64,000 bases of DNA, taken from NCBI GenBank assembly GCA_045599645.1, contig JAZRWI010000058.1, forward strand, positions 1-64,000, in the 5' to 3' direction. The notes beneath the pieces are model-generated. The model saw only the letters and a list, made by a program, of their open reading frames with translations. It ran no database searches and was not told the origin of the DNA. Made by a program: the position numbers and the translations under genes. Positions within the stretch are counted from its first letter, which is position 1. Every line of letters starts with the position of its first letter. Source of the DNA: RUG334 sp045599645. Its GTDB lineage: Bacteria; Muiribacteriota; Ozemobacteria; Ozemobacterales; Ozemobacteraceae. Positions 27,145-36,968 of the stretch are shown here, in pieces.

Positions 27145-27769
27145 AATTCCCCTCCAGAGCATTTACTGTGTTAGCAAGATCAAGTGAGTGAATTTCAACC
27201 TGTTCTGTAAAATCATTTGCCTTAGCTTCACACCAGTTGTGGGCAACAAGTGCTGGAATACCAACAAGGAGACCAGCTGCAGTTGTGTAGAGAGCTTCTG
27301 AAATACCACCGGCAAGTGCTGTCGGGTCACCAATGCCTACAGTAGAAATTACGCTGAAAGCAGAAATCATGCCTGTAACTGTGCCTGTAAGGCCAAGGAG
27401 TGGAGTGATAGCTGCAATCGTGGAAAGCTGGCTTACATGGCGGTTATATTTTTTGAGCTGAACCATTGCTTCATGGCTCATAACATCAAGAAGGTCTTCT
27501 TTTTTATAATCAAGATGATCAATGCCTGCGGCGATAACATTAGCTATTGGAGATGCATCTTCGCGGCATAATCTCATGGCGTCAGAAAAATGATGTGTGC
27601 TGATGGCTGCTCTTACTTTTTTCATAAGGTTAGCGCCATTGCTTTGATTGCGTGAATAGAATCTGTAGCGTTCAATAAGAATTGCTAGTGCTACAACAGA
27701 GCAGAACATAATCAAATACATGACTGGTCCGCCGTTTACAAAAATGTCAACTAGGAAAATGTTTTTCAT
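27125..27769 (-). CDS. exbB: MotA/TolQ/ExbB proton channel family protein
   Basis: 214 aa with a strong RBS (GGAGG, 6 nt before ATG). A first membrane helix lies at about 15-33 (GGPVMYLIMFCSVVALAIL). The family region LSTIAAITPLLGLTGTVTGMISAF (about 137-160) is followed by ALYTTAAGLLVGIPALVAHNW (about 179-199), containing the conserved Thr residues of the ion path. With ExbD it powers TonB. It is separated from the upstream barrel gene by a 377-bp gap filled by a heptamer array. Confidence 0.93.
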   Translation of the reverse strand: MKNIFLVDIFVNGGPVMYLIMFCSVVALAILIERYRFYSRNQSNGANLMKKVRAAISTHHFSDAMRLCREDASPIANVIAAGIDHLDYKKEDLLDVMSHEAMVQLKKYNRHVSQLSTIAAITPLLGLTGTVTGMISAFSVISTVGIGDPTALAGGISEALYTTAAGLLVGIPALVAHNWCEAKANDFTEQVEIHSLDLANTVNALEGNFEEAAA

Positions 27770-27856
27770 TTATGCCTCCGAATTTTTTATCTATACGTCT
27801 TAATTATCGGCTGTTTATAGACTAGTGCTTAATCTTTTCGATGCCGCTAGCAACTA

Positions 27857-28070
27857 TCGGCTGTCGGTTCCCGGCTCCCGGCTCCTGGCTAGAAGCTAGA
27901 AGCTAGAAGCTCGAAGCTAGAAGCTCGAAGCTCGAAGCTCGAAGCTATAAGCAAGAAGCCAGAAGCCAGAAGCTATAAGCTGGAAGCTATAAGCTCGAAG
28001 CTATAAGCCAGAAGTTATAAGCTCGAAGCTTGAAGCTGGAAGCCAAAAGCCAAAAGCCTATAAAATAAAC
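27857..28070. repeat. Heptamer array (GAAGCTC/TAAGCTG type), about 28 units
   Basis: Units run without a frame break from TCGGCTG at 27857 to AAAGCCT near 28050, mixing GAAGCTA, GAAGCTC, TAAGCTG and GAAGCCA. The array ends AAAAGCCTATAAAATAAACCTT. Its beginning (CGGCTGTCGG) and end match the short array at 41518-41568. It occupies most of the 377-bp gap between the barrel gene and exbB; a CCCGGCTGCGGCTGG stretch follows. No gene is visible in the gap. Confidence 0.9.
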
Positions 28071-28146
28071 CTTGTACTCTGCTTCTAAAAAAAACAACTC
28101 CCGGCTGCGGCTGGTGGCGTAAGCTGGGAGCTATTTGGGTTACTGA

Positions 28147-29790
28147 TTAGAAGTGGAATTCTAAGCCGCCTAAGGTTACGCGACCTTCTTCAGCGACATC
28201 ATATCTGATTTTCTTGGCTTCGTCATAAAGGTCTTTAACCTTGATATAACCAGTGAAGCGTTCATTGAATCTGTATCTGACAGCAAGGTCTGAACGAGAA
28301 TAATCGCTAAGACTATGCAACTCGAATGGACCACCGTTAACTGCGGCAAAAGCTTTTCTGCCAGATTCAGCTCTTCTTGTAAAATCAAACATCCATTTAT
28401 CGTTCTTGTAGTTCAGGCCGACATCAAGAATATTCTTGGCTTCGTATGAAAGTCTGTTGCCATGGCTATCTTTGGGGCTTTGTGTAGTAGCTCTGATTGT
28501 GAGTGTAAACCCTTCTTCAAATGCAAAATCACCTCTGAAAGTGAGACCCTTGCGCTTTGCATCTGCATACATTGGTTTTGAACTTAATATTCTGCGACCA
28601 TCAAAATTATCAACATCGAAGAATTCAAGAGAATTGTCTTCCTTCTGAGAGAATAAATCTAATCCAAGAAGGTCACCATTGTGTGTTCTATAATCAACAG
28701 AAGCTTTAACTGTCTTTTTTACAGATGCATCAAAGTCAAAGGCTTTGGTATCTACATATCTGTTTCTTGGCAGGAAAAGCTTTTCAAGATTATCGTTTCC
28801 AAGATCTTCTTCGTAACCTAAGGAAATCTTCCAAAGTTCATCTGGTTTATAGCTTAAATTCAAGTATGGAGACAATCTGTCGTCGTGCTTAAGCTTCATT
28901 GCTTTAATGCCAAAGCTTCCTTCGGTTTTCGAGGAAAGCTCTCTTGTTGCGCCAAAGGCTGCTACTGTCTTTGTAAAGCTTACATCGTTGCCGCAATCCG
29001 ATTTAAGGTCTTCTTTTCTCAAATCTAAGGTAGCATTAGCTTTTGTCTTGTCATCAATTCTGTTCTTGTAGGTCGCGCCAACTCTGAATGATTTTAAATC
29101 CTGGTCATCACTGAAATGGACATCATTGGAGGTTTCTCTTTCCAATAAGTCTACTTTTGCATAGCCTTTTAAGAAAGCGCCATTGTCAAGAGTCTTGTCA
29201 CCATTAATCCAGATTCTTTTATGATCGTCGTCTAACTTAGCATTTGCGTCTGTGCCGTTGCTGATAGAAGTCTTGGTTCCTCTTAAAGCACCTTTGGAAT
29301 CTAAGATTTCTACGCCACCATTTACTGTGGTTGTGTCATTGTCGTAACTGGTTACTCTGGCTTTGATTCCTGTCTGCTTTGAATCTACTGTGGAATTGAA
29401 TCCGTCTTTTTTGTGATGGAAAATAATAAGATCGGCGTTGTAGTTATCGTTCTGAGTTTTCCCATTAACAAAAACTTCACTGCTGCTTCTGTTTCCTATT
29501 CCAAGAGCAGCTGAAAATTCATTCTTGTTTTCTCTATGTATGTTTTCAACAATTGGCTTTTCGGCCATTGGCTGATATTCTAATGATTCCATTTCTGGAG
29601 TAAGTTCTGGTAAGGGAATGGACTTGTCAGTCATGCCAAAAGCCAGGTCATTCGCACTCTTGGAAATAGAATCGGTCTGAGCATCTTTCCCAACTACCTG
29701 GACATTCCCCATATCAAATGTATCTGCTGCGTAGGCGGTTGCACTGATACCACATGCAATAGCCAAGGCAATGATTTTCTTAATATGCAT
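28147..29790 (-). CDS. TonB-linked outer-membrane barrel lacking a recognisable plug
   Basis: 547 aa from ATG 29790 (GGAGG five nt upstream; the longer frame starts with the TTG inside that RBS). The signal peptide ends AYA-AD. Directly after it comes DMGNVQVVGKDA, which resembles a TonB box. After a short linker rich in Pro/Glu (about 45-85), beta-strands start at about residue 90 (FSAALGIGNRSS) and continue to the C-terminal GGLEFHF. A standard TonB-dependent receptor has a plug of about 110-130 residues between TonB box and barrel, and it is not seen here. The gene precedes exbB-exbD-tonB on the same strand, which supports a TonB link. The substrate is unknown. Confidence 0.65.
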   Translation of the reverse strand: MHIKKIIALAIACGISATAYAADTFDMGNVQVVGKDAQTDSISKSANDLAFGMTDKSIPLPELTPEMESLEYQPMAEKPIVENIHRENKNEFSAALGIGNRSSSEVFVNGKTQNDNYNADLIIFHHKKDGFNSTVDSKQTGIKARVTSYDNDTTTVNGGVEILDSKGALRGTKTSISNGTDANAKLDDDHKRIWINGDKTLDNGAFLKGYAKVDLLERETSNDVHFSDDQDLKSFRVGATYKNRIDDKTKANATLDLRKEDLKSDCGNDVSFTKTVAAFGATRELSSKTEGSFGIKAMKLKHDDRLSPYLNLSYKPDELWKISLGYEEDLGNDNLEKLFLPRNRYVDTKAFDFDASVKKTVKASVDYRTHNGDLLGLDLFSQKEDNSLEFFDVDNFDGRRILSSKPMYADAKRKGLTFRGDFAFEEGFTLTIRATTQSPKDSHGNRLSYEAKNILDVGLNYKNDKWMFDFTRRAESGRKAFAAVNGGPFELHSLSDYSRSDLAVRYRFNERFTGYIKVKDLYDEAKKIRYDVAEEGRVTLGGLEFHF

Positions 29791-30067
29791 TGTTGCCTCC
29801 AAATGTATGTATATAAATCTAATATCGGAGGTTATCCTGTAAAACTTAAGTTTTGTTTCAAGCCAACCAAGCCAACCACGCCAACAGCATGTATAGAATC
29901 ATAAATTATCCTGACAATTCTAAAAAATTATGTACACTCTCCCTAAAAAAAATATTGCCAAAAAGGGGCTAAAAACGGTAAAATTGCAAAATGCATTTAT
30001 TATAGAATGCTCATATAGTTTGTTTATATTAGACTGTGACAAACAATGATGGAAGGAGCTCCAAACC

Positions 30068-32083
30068 TTGAAGTCCAGTAGATTTCTCAGCGTTTTGTTT
30101 ATGATGCTGGCAACTTGCACTTTTGCAGGTGCAGCACAGAGTACCGATGATCTTTTGAAAGAGATCAATGCTAATGTAAAAGAAAATACAAAAGCAGTTC
30201 AAGAGCTTAATACGCTCATTAAAAGCGGAAAGTTCGCTATAGGTGGCGCTGGTGTAGGCGCTGCAGCCGCTGCTGATATAGATCAGGATGCTGTTAAGAA
30301 CATGAGTGAAGCTGATAAAGAAGCCCTTATTAAGTCTCTTAAATGGCAGACCAATGACAATATCACAGCTTTTGGTGACCCAAGAGCAAAGAAGGGCGGC
30401 ACCTTAACATGTGTCGAATCATCATTCCCTCCAACACTTCGTATAACAGGAAAGAATGCTAATACTGTTTTTAATAGCACTTTAAGCAGTCTTTGCTACG
30501 AAACTCTTTTGGACTTAGATCCAATTAGCTATGATTATGCTCCGAATCTGGCTAAGAGATGGGCTGTTGCTGATGATAAGCAGACATTCTTCTTTGAAAT
30601 AGACGAAAGAGCCAAATGGTCTGATGGTAAACCAGTTTGTTCAAACGACGTTATCCAGACTTGGAAGTTATATGTTGATGAAGATCTCGAAGACCCATTC
30701 TCTGTAGATTTCTATAGAAAATACGAATGCCCTGTTGCTATTAGTGACCGTATAATTATGGTTAAGTCTAAGCAGCTTAATTGGCGTGCTTTTATGTCTT
30801 TTGGCTGCAGCACAGTAATTCTTCCTGGTCATATTCTTGAAAAAATCAATGGTAAGCAATACCTGACTGAATATCAGTTCAAGCTTATGCCTGGTAGCGG
30901 TCCATATACCTATGAAAGCTCTAAAGTAAACGAAGAAGTTATTATGGCTCGCCGCAACGATTGGTGGCAGAAAGACCTTCCAAAGAATAAAGGCTATTAT
31001 AACTTTGATAAGCTTCATTTTGTTTTCGTATCTGATGAAAACCTCATTAAAGAAAAATTTAAAAAAGGTGAAATCGACTGGATGCAGGTTAACGTAGCAC
31101 GTGAATGGCACCAGGAATTTGTTCCTGCCAAGATGACTGCTATCGCAAACGGTTGGATGCAGCGCCGCAAGGTATACACTCACAGACCTGTTGGTGTTTC
31201 TGGTATTGCTTTTAATATTAGAAAGCCACCGTTTAATGATATCAGAGTCCGCAAAGCATTTTCTCACCTTTATAATCGTGAAAAGATGATGGATAAGCTG
31301 TTCTTCAATGAATATGAATTCCTTGATTCTCATTATCCGAATTCTCTTTATGAAAATCCAAATAATCCAAAGACCCGTTTCGACCCTGATAAGGCAGTTG
31401 AACTTCTTGAAGAAGCTGGCTGGCTGCAGGCAAACAGAGACGCAGAAGGTTGGCTGAACAAAGACGGCGAACGCTTTGAACTTAATCTCAACCTTACTAG
31501 CAAGGATTCCGAAAGAATTTACACTGTTCTTCAGGAAGACCTTAAGGATGTTGGCATTAAATTGAACCTTAAGCTTGTAACCTGGGCTACAGATATTAAG
31601 GAAGTTGACGAAAGAAACTTCATTATTTCTGCCAGAGCATATTCCGGTTTGACCTTCCCAAATCCTGAAAGCTCATTGCATTCAAAGTTTGCTGATAAAA
31701 ACGGCAATAACAATATTTGGGGATTCAAGAATGACAGGGTCGATGAAATCTGCGATAAGTATCCTTTGATGTTTAGTGCTAAGGAAAGAATCGAAGCTGT
31801 TAAAGAAATCGACGGCATTATCAGCAATGAATATCTTTACGCACTTGGCTGGTATGCAGCTCATACTAGACTTCTTTTCTGGGATAAATTCGGTATGCCG
31901 GATTATATCTTAGCTAAGACAAGCGATGCTGACTCAATTCTTTCAACCTGGTGGTATGAACCAGAAAAAGAAAAAGCTTTGGCTGAAGCAAAGGCTAATA
32001 ACACTAAACTTCCTATTGGTCAGGAAATCGTTAAGTGGTGGGAAGAACATTATCCTAGCAATGGTGCTGGAGAAATTAAATAA
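30068..32083 (+). CDS. Peptide ABC transporter substrate-binding protein (YejA/OppA type)
   Basis: 671 aa. The start is a TTG preceded by GGAAGGAG (9-nt gap). A signal peptide (ending about AGA-AQS) is followed by a coiled-coil-like stretch (about 26-60) and an Ala/Gly linker. The SBP_bac_5 domain starts around 110 (GGTLTCVESSFPPTL) with LAKRWAVADDKQTFFFEIDERAKWSDGKPV (about 172-200), the family signature. It includes AFNIRKPPFNDIRVRKAFSHLYNREKMM. It binds oligopeptides in the periplasm and hands them to the two permeases whose genes follow. Translation of the next gene overlaps (TAATG). Confidence 0.9.
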   Translation: MKSSRFLSVLFMMLATCTFAGAAQSTDDLLKEINANVKENTKAVQELNTLIKSGKFAIGGAGVGAAAAADIDQDAVKNMSEADKEALIKSLKWQTNDNITAFGDPRAKKGGTLTCVESSFPPTLRITGKNANTVFNSTLSSLCYETLLDLDPISYDYAPNLAKRWAVADDKQTFFFEIDERAKWSDGKPVCSNDVIQTWKLYVDEDLEDPFSVDFYRKYECPVAISDRIIMVKSKQLNWRAFMSFGCSTVILPGHILEKINGKQYLTEYQFKLMPGSGPYTYESSKVNEEVIMARRNDWWQKDLPKNKGYYNFDKLHFVFVSDENLIKEKFKKGEIDWMQVNVAREWHQEFVPAKMTAIANGWMQRRKVYTHRPVGVSGIAFNIRKPPFNDIRVRKAFSHLYNREKMMDKLFFNEYEFLDSHYPNSLYENPNNPKTRFDPDKAVELLEEAGWLQANRDAEGWLNKDGERFELNLNLTSKDSERIYTVLQEDLKDVGIKLNLKLVTWATDIKEVDERNFIISARAYSGLTFPNPESSLHSKFADKNGNNNIWGFKNDRVDEICDKYPLMFSAKERIEAVKEIDGIISNEYLYALGWYAAHTRLLFWDKFGMPDYILAKTSDADSILSTWWYEPEKEKALAEAKANNTKLPIGQEIVKWWEEHYPSNGAGEIK

Positions 32084-33315
32084 TGTATAGTTACTTTTTT
32101 AGAAGAATACTCTTGATGATACCGACTTTCATTGGTATCACATTCTTGTGCTTCACTGTAACAAGATTTGTTCCTGGTGGACCAGTTGAACAGGCTGTTC
32201 TTAGATATCAGCAGGCAATGGCCCAGGGCGGTGAAGGTGGCGGCGGAACAGCTTCGGGAATGGACGCTAACGGTCAGATTTCTGAAGAAATGATGCAGCG
32301 CCTCAAAGAAATATATGGCTTTGATAAACCATTCTATCAGGCTTATGGTATCTGGTTGTGGCGTGTTCTCCACGCTGATCTTGGTACCTCTGATACCTAT
32401 GCAAAACCAGTTTGGGATTTGATGGTCGAAAAATTCCCAATTTCAATTATTTTCGGCTTAGCCGGCTTCCTTCTTTCTTATTCAATTTGTATACCATTGG
32501 GGGTTTGGAAGGCTGTTAAGCACGGTTCTGGTTTTGATACTGGAAGTTCAGTACTTGTATTTATTGCATACTCAATTCCTGGTTGGGTAGCTGGCGTGCT
32601 TTTGTTGATGCTTCTTGGCGGTGGTTCTTATCTGAACTGGGTTCCATTAGGTGGTTACCAGTCTACTGCCATAAGTAGCGATAGCTGGCTCCATGGATAT
32701 CTGCAGAAAGGTGTTCTTGTAAAAGACATTCCTGCTGACATTGTTGAAAAATATGATGATTTGAGAGCACTGAAGAATGATGAAAATTCACATATTGCTG
32801 AAACTCATCCTGCTTTCAATTCTGTTCCTGCAGAAAAGCGTGTAGCTCTTAATACTGGAACTCATGATGATTTGAGCTTTATCGGCAGAGTCCTTGATAT
32901 TGCTTGGCATATGGCTCTTCCAGTTTTCTGCTATGTTCTTGGTTCTTTTGCCTCTATGACGGTTCTGATGAAAAACTCTCTTATGGAAAACCTTGGTCAG
33001 GATTATGTTAGAACTGCCTTTGCCAAGGGCCTTTCTGAAAGAGTTGTTATTTTCAAGCATGCTTTGAGAAACTCATTGATTCCATTGGCCACTGGTCTTG
33101 GTCATATGTTCTCAATCATACTTGCTGGCTCGTATTTGATAGAAAAAGTTTTCAATATTAACGGTTTTGGCTTGTTGGGATACAATTCTCTTATTGCTAG
33201 AGACTATCCGGTTGTTCTTGGTTCATTAGTTATTTCAACCATACTAGGCTTATTGGGCAATATTATTTCCGACTTGTTATACTGTGTAATTGACCCGAGG
33301 ATTAGATTCTCATGA
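32083..33315 (+). CDS. Peptide ABC transporter permease (YejB/OppB type)
   Basis: 410 aa. An N-terminal membrane helix (about 9-30) is followed by MQRLKEIYGFDKPFYQAYGIWL (family start) and about five further helices. The BPD_transp_1 EAA-like loop is ENLGQDYVRTAFAKGLSERVVIFKHALRNSL (about 305-335). There is a Gly-rich insert near 50 and a periplasmic insert at about 195-265. It forms the channel with the next permease. The ATG overlaps the preceding stop and the 3' end overlaps the next ATG by 4 nt. Confidence 0.92.
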   Translation: MYSYFFRRILLMIPTFIGITFLCFTVTRFVPGGPVEQAVLRYQQAMAQGGEGGGGTASGMDANGQISEEMMQRLKEIYGFDKPFYQAYGIWLWRVLHADLGTSDTYAKPVWDLMVEKFPISIIFGLAGFLLSYSICIPLGVWKAVKHGSGFDTGSSVLVFIAYSIPGWVAGVLLLMLLGGGSYLNWVPLGGYQSTAISSDSWLHGYLQKGVLVKDIPADIVEKYDDLRALKNDENSHIAETHPAFNSVPAEKRVALNTGTHDDLSFIGRVLDIAWHMALPVFCYVLGSFASMTVLMKNSLMENLGQDYVRTAFAKGLSERVVIFKHALRNSLIPLATGLGHMFSIILAGSYLIEKVFNINGFGLLGYNSLIARDYPVVLGSLVISTILGLLGNIISDLLYCVIDPRIRFS

Positions 33316-34826
33316 ACGAAGAACATTACCAGAAATATAAAAAATACTACGATACACTTGCGGTTCTTGTTCTTTGGGCAATCCTTTATATCATTTGTCC
33401 AAACTTCAATAATACCGTTAATGCAGACCACACTGCTGAAGGTTTAACAACACTTGTTATTGCTATTGGACTTGTAGCATGGCTTATGCCTATATTTGTT
33501 GCTGCAGTCGGTTCTTTTGTTATGTTTTTTACAAGCCCGATTTTCCAGCGCAGATGGAGAAAGTTCAAAAGCCTTAAACGTGGTTATTATTCTTTCATAC
33601 TTATAATTTCTTTGTTTGTTCTTTCTTTCTTTGCTGAATTCTTAATTAATGGCAATGCAATCATGGTTCATTATCAGGGTAAGACTAAATTTACTCTTTT
33701 TGCAACCTGCAGAGCCAGAGATTTCGGTATGAAAGGCTATGGCTCTCCAAACTATAGAGCCATGAAAGAATTCTATAAAAAGAATAATGCTGACAGAGCT
33801 GAAAGAATAAAAAACGGCACTGCTACTGAAGAAGACAACAAGTATAAAGAATGGGGCGATGACTGGGTCTGGATGCCAATTTATCCATATGGCGATACAG
33901 AATCATTGTTGAGTGAGCTCCCATGCAGACCACCGCACCCACCGACATGGCGCACTGAAAAATGGCGTGAATGCTATTTTGAAGAACAAATGTTTGATGT
34001 GCCTGTTGAAAGACCTTCTGATGAAAAGTTATTGAATGAATACAAATGTCCTGAAAGCTGGCTTAAGCTTGATGATGCTCAATTGTATTTCAAAATGGCT
34101 CTTGCCGGAATGTTTAAGCTTAATGAAGGCGTTGAAGAACCTAAGGGTAGTCATATTCTTGGTACTGATGACCGCGGCAGAGACGTATTTGCTCGTATGG
34201 TTTATGGCTTCAGAATTTCAATGGCATTTGCTCTCATTGTAACCTTGTTCTCATACATCATAGGTATTTCTGTTGGTGCTGTTCTTGGTTATTATGGCGG
34301 CAAATTCGATATCATTGTTCAGCGTATCGTTGAAATCTGGTCTGCAATGCCATTCCTTTACACAGTTATGATTTTTGCAGCAATCATGATTCCGAATTTC
34401 TGGATGTTGGTCGGTATTCTTGTTATGTTTGACTGGATGGGCATGACCTATTACATCCGCGCTGAATTCCTTCGTGAAAAATCTAAGGATTATGTTCAGG
34501 CTGCTAAGGCTATTGGTTGCACTGATGCTACAATCATATTCAAGCACATTCTTCCGAATGCTTTGACTCCTGTTATCTCATTTGCTCCATTTGCTGTTGT
34601 AGCAAATATTGGTTCATTAGTATCTCTCGACTTCCTTGGCTTCGGTTTACCGGCTCCAACCTCTTCCTGGGGGGAATTACTCGGTCAGGGCCTTGGAAAT
34701 CTCACTAAGCCTTGGTTGATTTTCTCACCAACCATTGCCATGTTCCTCACCTTGCTTCTGGTTTCCTTTATCGGTGAAGCAATTAGAGAAGCTTTTGACC
34801 CGAAACAGTATTCTCGCTTGAGATAA
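33312..34826 (+). CDS. Peptide ABC transporter permease (YejE/OppC type)
   Basis: 504 aa, longer than typical OppC/YejE proteins (about 300-340). The first about 115 residues contain three hydrophobic segments (about 16-33, 42-72 and 92-112). A soluble stretch follows (about 115-270), presumably periplasmic, with many Trp, Pro and charged residues. The BPD_transp_1 domain (about 285-500) has the motif GSHILGTDDRGRDVFARMVYG and the coupling loop REKSKDYVQAAKAIGCTDATIIFKHILPNA. The long extracytoplasmic insert is typical of YejE-like permeases. It pairs with the preceding permease. Confidence 0.9.
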   Translation: MNEEHYQKYKKYYDTLAVLVLWAILYIICPNFNNTVNADHTAEGLTTLVIAIGLVAWLMPIFVAAVGSFVMFFTSPIFQRRWRKFKSLKRGYYSFILIISLFVLSFFAEFLINGNAIMVHYQGKTKFTLFATCRARDFGMKGYGSPNYRAMKEFYKKNNADRAERIKNGTATEEDNKYKEWGDDWVWMPIYPYGDTESLLSELPCRPPHPPTWRTEKWRECYFEEQMFDVPVERPSDEKLLNEYKCPESWLKLDDAQLYFKMALAGMFKLNEGVEEPKGSHILGTDDRGRDVFARMVYGFRISMAFALIVTLFSYIIGISVGAVLGYYGGKFDIIVQRIVEIWSAMPFLYTVMIFAAIMIPNFWMLVGILVMFDWMGMTYYIRAEFLREKSKDYVQAAKAIGCTDATIIFKHILPNALTPVISFAPFAVVANIGSLVSLDFLGFGLPAPTSSWGELLGQGLGNLTKPWLIFSPTIAMFLTLLLVSFIGEAIREAFDPKQYSRLR

Positions 34827-34838
34827 GGAGACACCTGA

Positions 34839-35858
34839 ATGGCTATTAATATGAATGACGATCTGTTAAGAGTAGAAGACCTTAAGACTTACTTCAAAAC
34901 TGAAGCAGGTATTGCTAAGGCTGTTGACGGTGTCAGCTTCAACGTAAAGCCAGGCGAAGTTCTTGGTATCGTTGGTGAATCAGGTTCTGGTAAATCAGTT
35001 ACATCACTTTCTGTTATGCAGCTGATTCCAAATCCTCCTGGCGAAATAGTAGGCGGTCATATCTACTTCGATGGCTATGACCTTCTCGAATCATATCGTG
35101 CTAAGGATTACAATGCAATCCGCAAAATCCGTGGTAACAAGATTTCCATGATTTTCCAGGAACCAATGACAAGCTTGAATCCTGTTTTCACCATCGGCGA
35201 ACAGGTTGCTGAGTCTTTGATTCTACACCAGAATATGACCAAGAAGGATGCTATGGAAGCAGCAGCTCACATGCTTGATCTCGTTGGTATTCCTTCACCA
35301 CACGATAGATTGAATGATTTCCCTCATCAGTTCTCGGGTGGTATGAGACAGCGTGTTATGATTGCCATGGCTCTCGCTTGCAATCCATCACTCCTCATTG
35401 CTGACGAACCTACTACTGCATTGGACGTTACTATTCAGGCTCAGATTCTTGAATTGATGCTTGATGTTAAGGCTAAGACAGATAATGCAGCTATTATGCT
35501 TATTACTCATGATATGGCTGTTATTGCAGAAACCTGCCAGCGCGTAGTTGTTATGTATTGTGGTAAGGTTCAGGAAATTGCTGATATTAAGAGTATTTTC
35601 AATTCCCCACAGCATCCATATACACAGGGCTTGCTTGCATCACTTCCAAAACCAGGTCAGAAGGTATACCGCTTGAGCACAATTGATGGCATGGTTCCTT
35701 CTCTCTTTGCTCTTCCAAAGGGCTGTAGCTTCTGCACTAGATGTACACAGAAAACAAAAGAATGCGAAGAAGTTCCACCAGCAATGGTTGAAGTTGCTCC
35801 AGGTCATTTTGTTCGCTGCCATAAAGCAAAAGCAATGCAGAAAAATGCCGCTAAATAA
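34839..35858 (+). CDS. Peptide ABC transporter ATPase (OppD/DppD type)
   Basis: 339 aa, RBS AAGGAG. Walker A GESGSGKSV (about 44-52), Q-loop IFQEPMTSLNP, signature FSGGMRQRVMIA, Walker B LLIADEPTTALDV and the H-loop THD are all intact. A C-terminal oligopeptide-transporter extension contains a CSFCTRC...CEEVPP Cys set (about 297-315), seen in many OppD proteins and linked to iron-sulfur binding. It energises the transporter together with the following ATPase. Confidence 0.95.
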   Translation: MAINMNDDLLRVEDLKTYFKTEAGIAKAVDGVSFNVKPGEVLGIVGESGSGKSVTSLSVMQLIPNPPGEIVGGHIYFDGYDLLESYRAKDYNAIRKIRGNKISMIFQEPMTSLNPVFTIGEQVAESLILHQNMTKKDAMEAAAHMLDLVGIPSPHDRLNDFPHQFSGGMRQRVMIAMALACNPSLLIADEPTTALDVTIQAQILELMLDVKAKTDNAAIMLITHDMAVIAETCQRVVVMYCGKVQEIADIKSIFNSPQHPYTQGLLASLPKPGQKVYRLSTIDGMVPSLFALPKGCSFCTRCTQKTKECEEVPPAMVEVAPGHFVRCHKAKAMQKNAAK

Positions 35859-35869
35859 GGAATAGATAT

Positions 35870-36961
35870 ATGTACGACAAAAATAATCCATCTAAGCTTC
35901 TTCTTGAAGTTAAAGACCTTAAGATGTATTTCCCAGTTCTCGGCGGCGTTTTCAAAAAGAAGATTGCTGATGTTAAAGCTATCGACGGTGTTAGCTTTGA
36001 TCTGCATGAAGGTGAAACCCTTGGCCTCGTAGGTGAATCAGGCTGCGGTAAATCAACTACCGGTAAATGCTTGATGAATCTGTATCAGGCAACTAGCGGG
36101 CAGATTCTTTTCCACTCAAATCTGAGAGGTGAAGTTCCTGTTACTGCAGTAAAGAATAATGGCACTACCATTAAGGTACCACCATTCTCTATTCCAACAG
36201 ATTTGACTGTTGATATTGCTCAACTGAATAATGACCAGATGAGACCCTTCCGTTCTGAAATTCAGATGATTTTTCAGGACCCATATGCTTCACTTAACCC
36301 TCGTATGACTGTTAGTGAAATCATCATGGAACCTCTTTCAATACATGCTACAGAACTTACCAAGCAGCAGATGCGTGATAAGGTTGCATGGTTGATGGAA
36401 AAGGTTGGTCTTTCTGCTGAACAGGCAAACCGCTATCCACATGAATTTTCAGGTGGCCAGCGCCAGAGAATAGGTATAGCCAGAGCTCTTGCTACTAATC
36501 CAAGATTGGTAATTGCTGACGAACCAGTTTCTGCTCTCGACGTTTCCATTCAGGCACAGGTTATCAACCTGATGCAGGATTTGCAGGAAGAATTCGGTCT
36601 TACCTACATATTTATTGCTCATGACCTCGCTGTTGTTGAACATATTTCTGACCGTATTGCTGTTATGTATCTTGGAAATATGGTTGAAATAGCTGAAACA
36701 GACGAATTGTTTAAGAATCCAAAGCATCCTTATACTCGTGCTTTGCTTTCTGCAATTCCTCAGCCAGATCCAAACATCAAAAAAGAAAAGCGCATTATGC
36801 TTCAGGGCGATGTTCCAACTCCATTGAACAAGCCATCAGGCTGCGGCTTCAGAACTCGTTGCCCAATTGCCTGTGAAGACTGTGCTAAGAATATCCCCCA
36901 TATGATCGAAGTAGCCCCCGGCCACCTCGTTGCCTGCCCCCGCCATACGCAATATAAGTAA
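35870..36961 (+). CDS. Peptide ABC transporter ATPase (OppF/DppF type)
   Basis: 363 aa, RBS AAGGA. Walker A GESGCGKSTTG (about 55-65), IFQDPYASLNPRMTV, signature FSGGQRQRIGIARAL, Walker B LVIADEPVSALDVS and H-loop AHD are present. Compared with OppF there is an insert of about 40 residues between Walker A and the Q-loop (about 82-125, with VPVTAVKNNGTTIKV). The C-terminal CGFRTRCPIAC...C cluster matches its partner ATPase. It is last in the five-gene operon; no terminator is visible and the heptamer array starts 8 bp after the stop. Confidence 0.95.
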   Translation: MYDKNNPSKLLLEVKDLKMYFPVLGGVFKKKIADVKAIDGVSFDLHEGETLGLVGESGCGKSTTGKCLMNLYQATSGQILFHSNLRGEVPVTAVKNNGTTIKVPPFSIPTDLTVDIAQLNNDQMRPFRSEIQMIFQDPYASLNPRMTVSEIIMEPLSIHATELTKQQMRDKVAWLMEKVGLSAEQANRYPHEFSGGQRQRIGIARALATNPRLVIADEPVSALDVSIQAQVINLMQDLQEEFGLTYIFIAHDLAVVEHISDRIAVMYLGNMVEIAETDELFKNPKHPYTRALLSAIPQPDPNIKKEKRIMLQGDVPTPLNKPSGCGFRTRCPIACEDCAKNIPHMIEVAPGHLVACPRHTQYK

Positions 36962-36968
36962 CCTCTTG

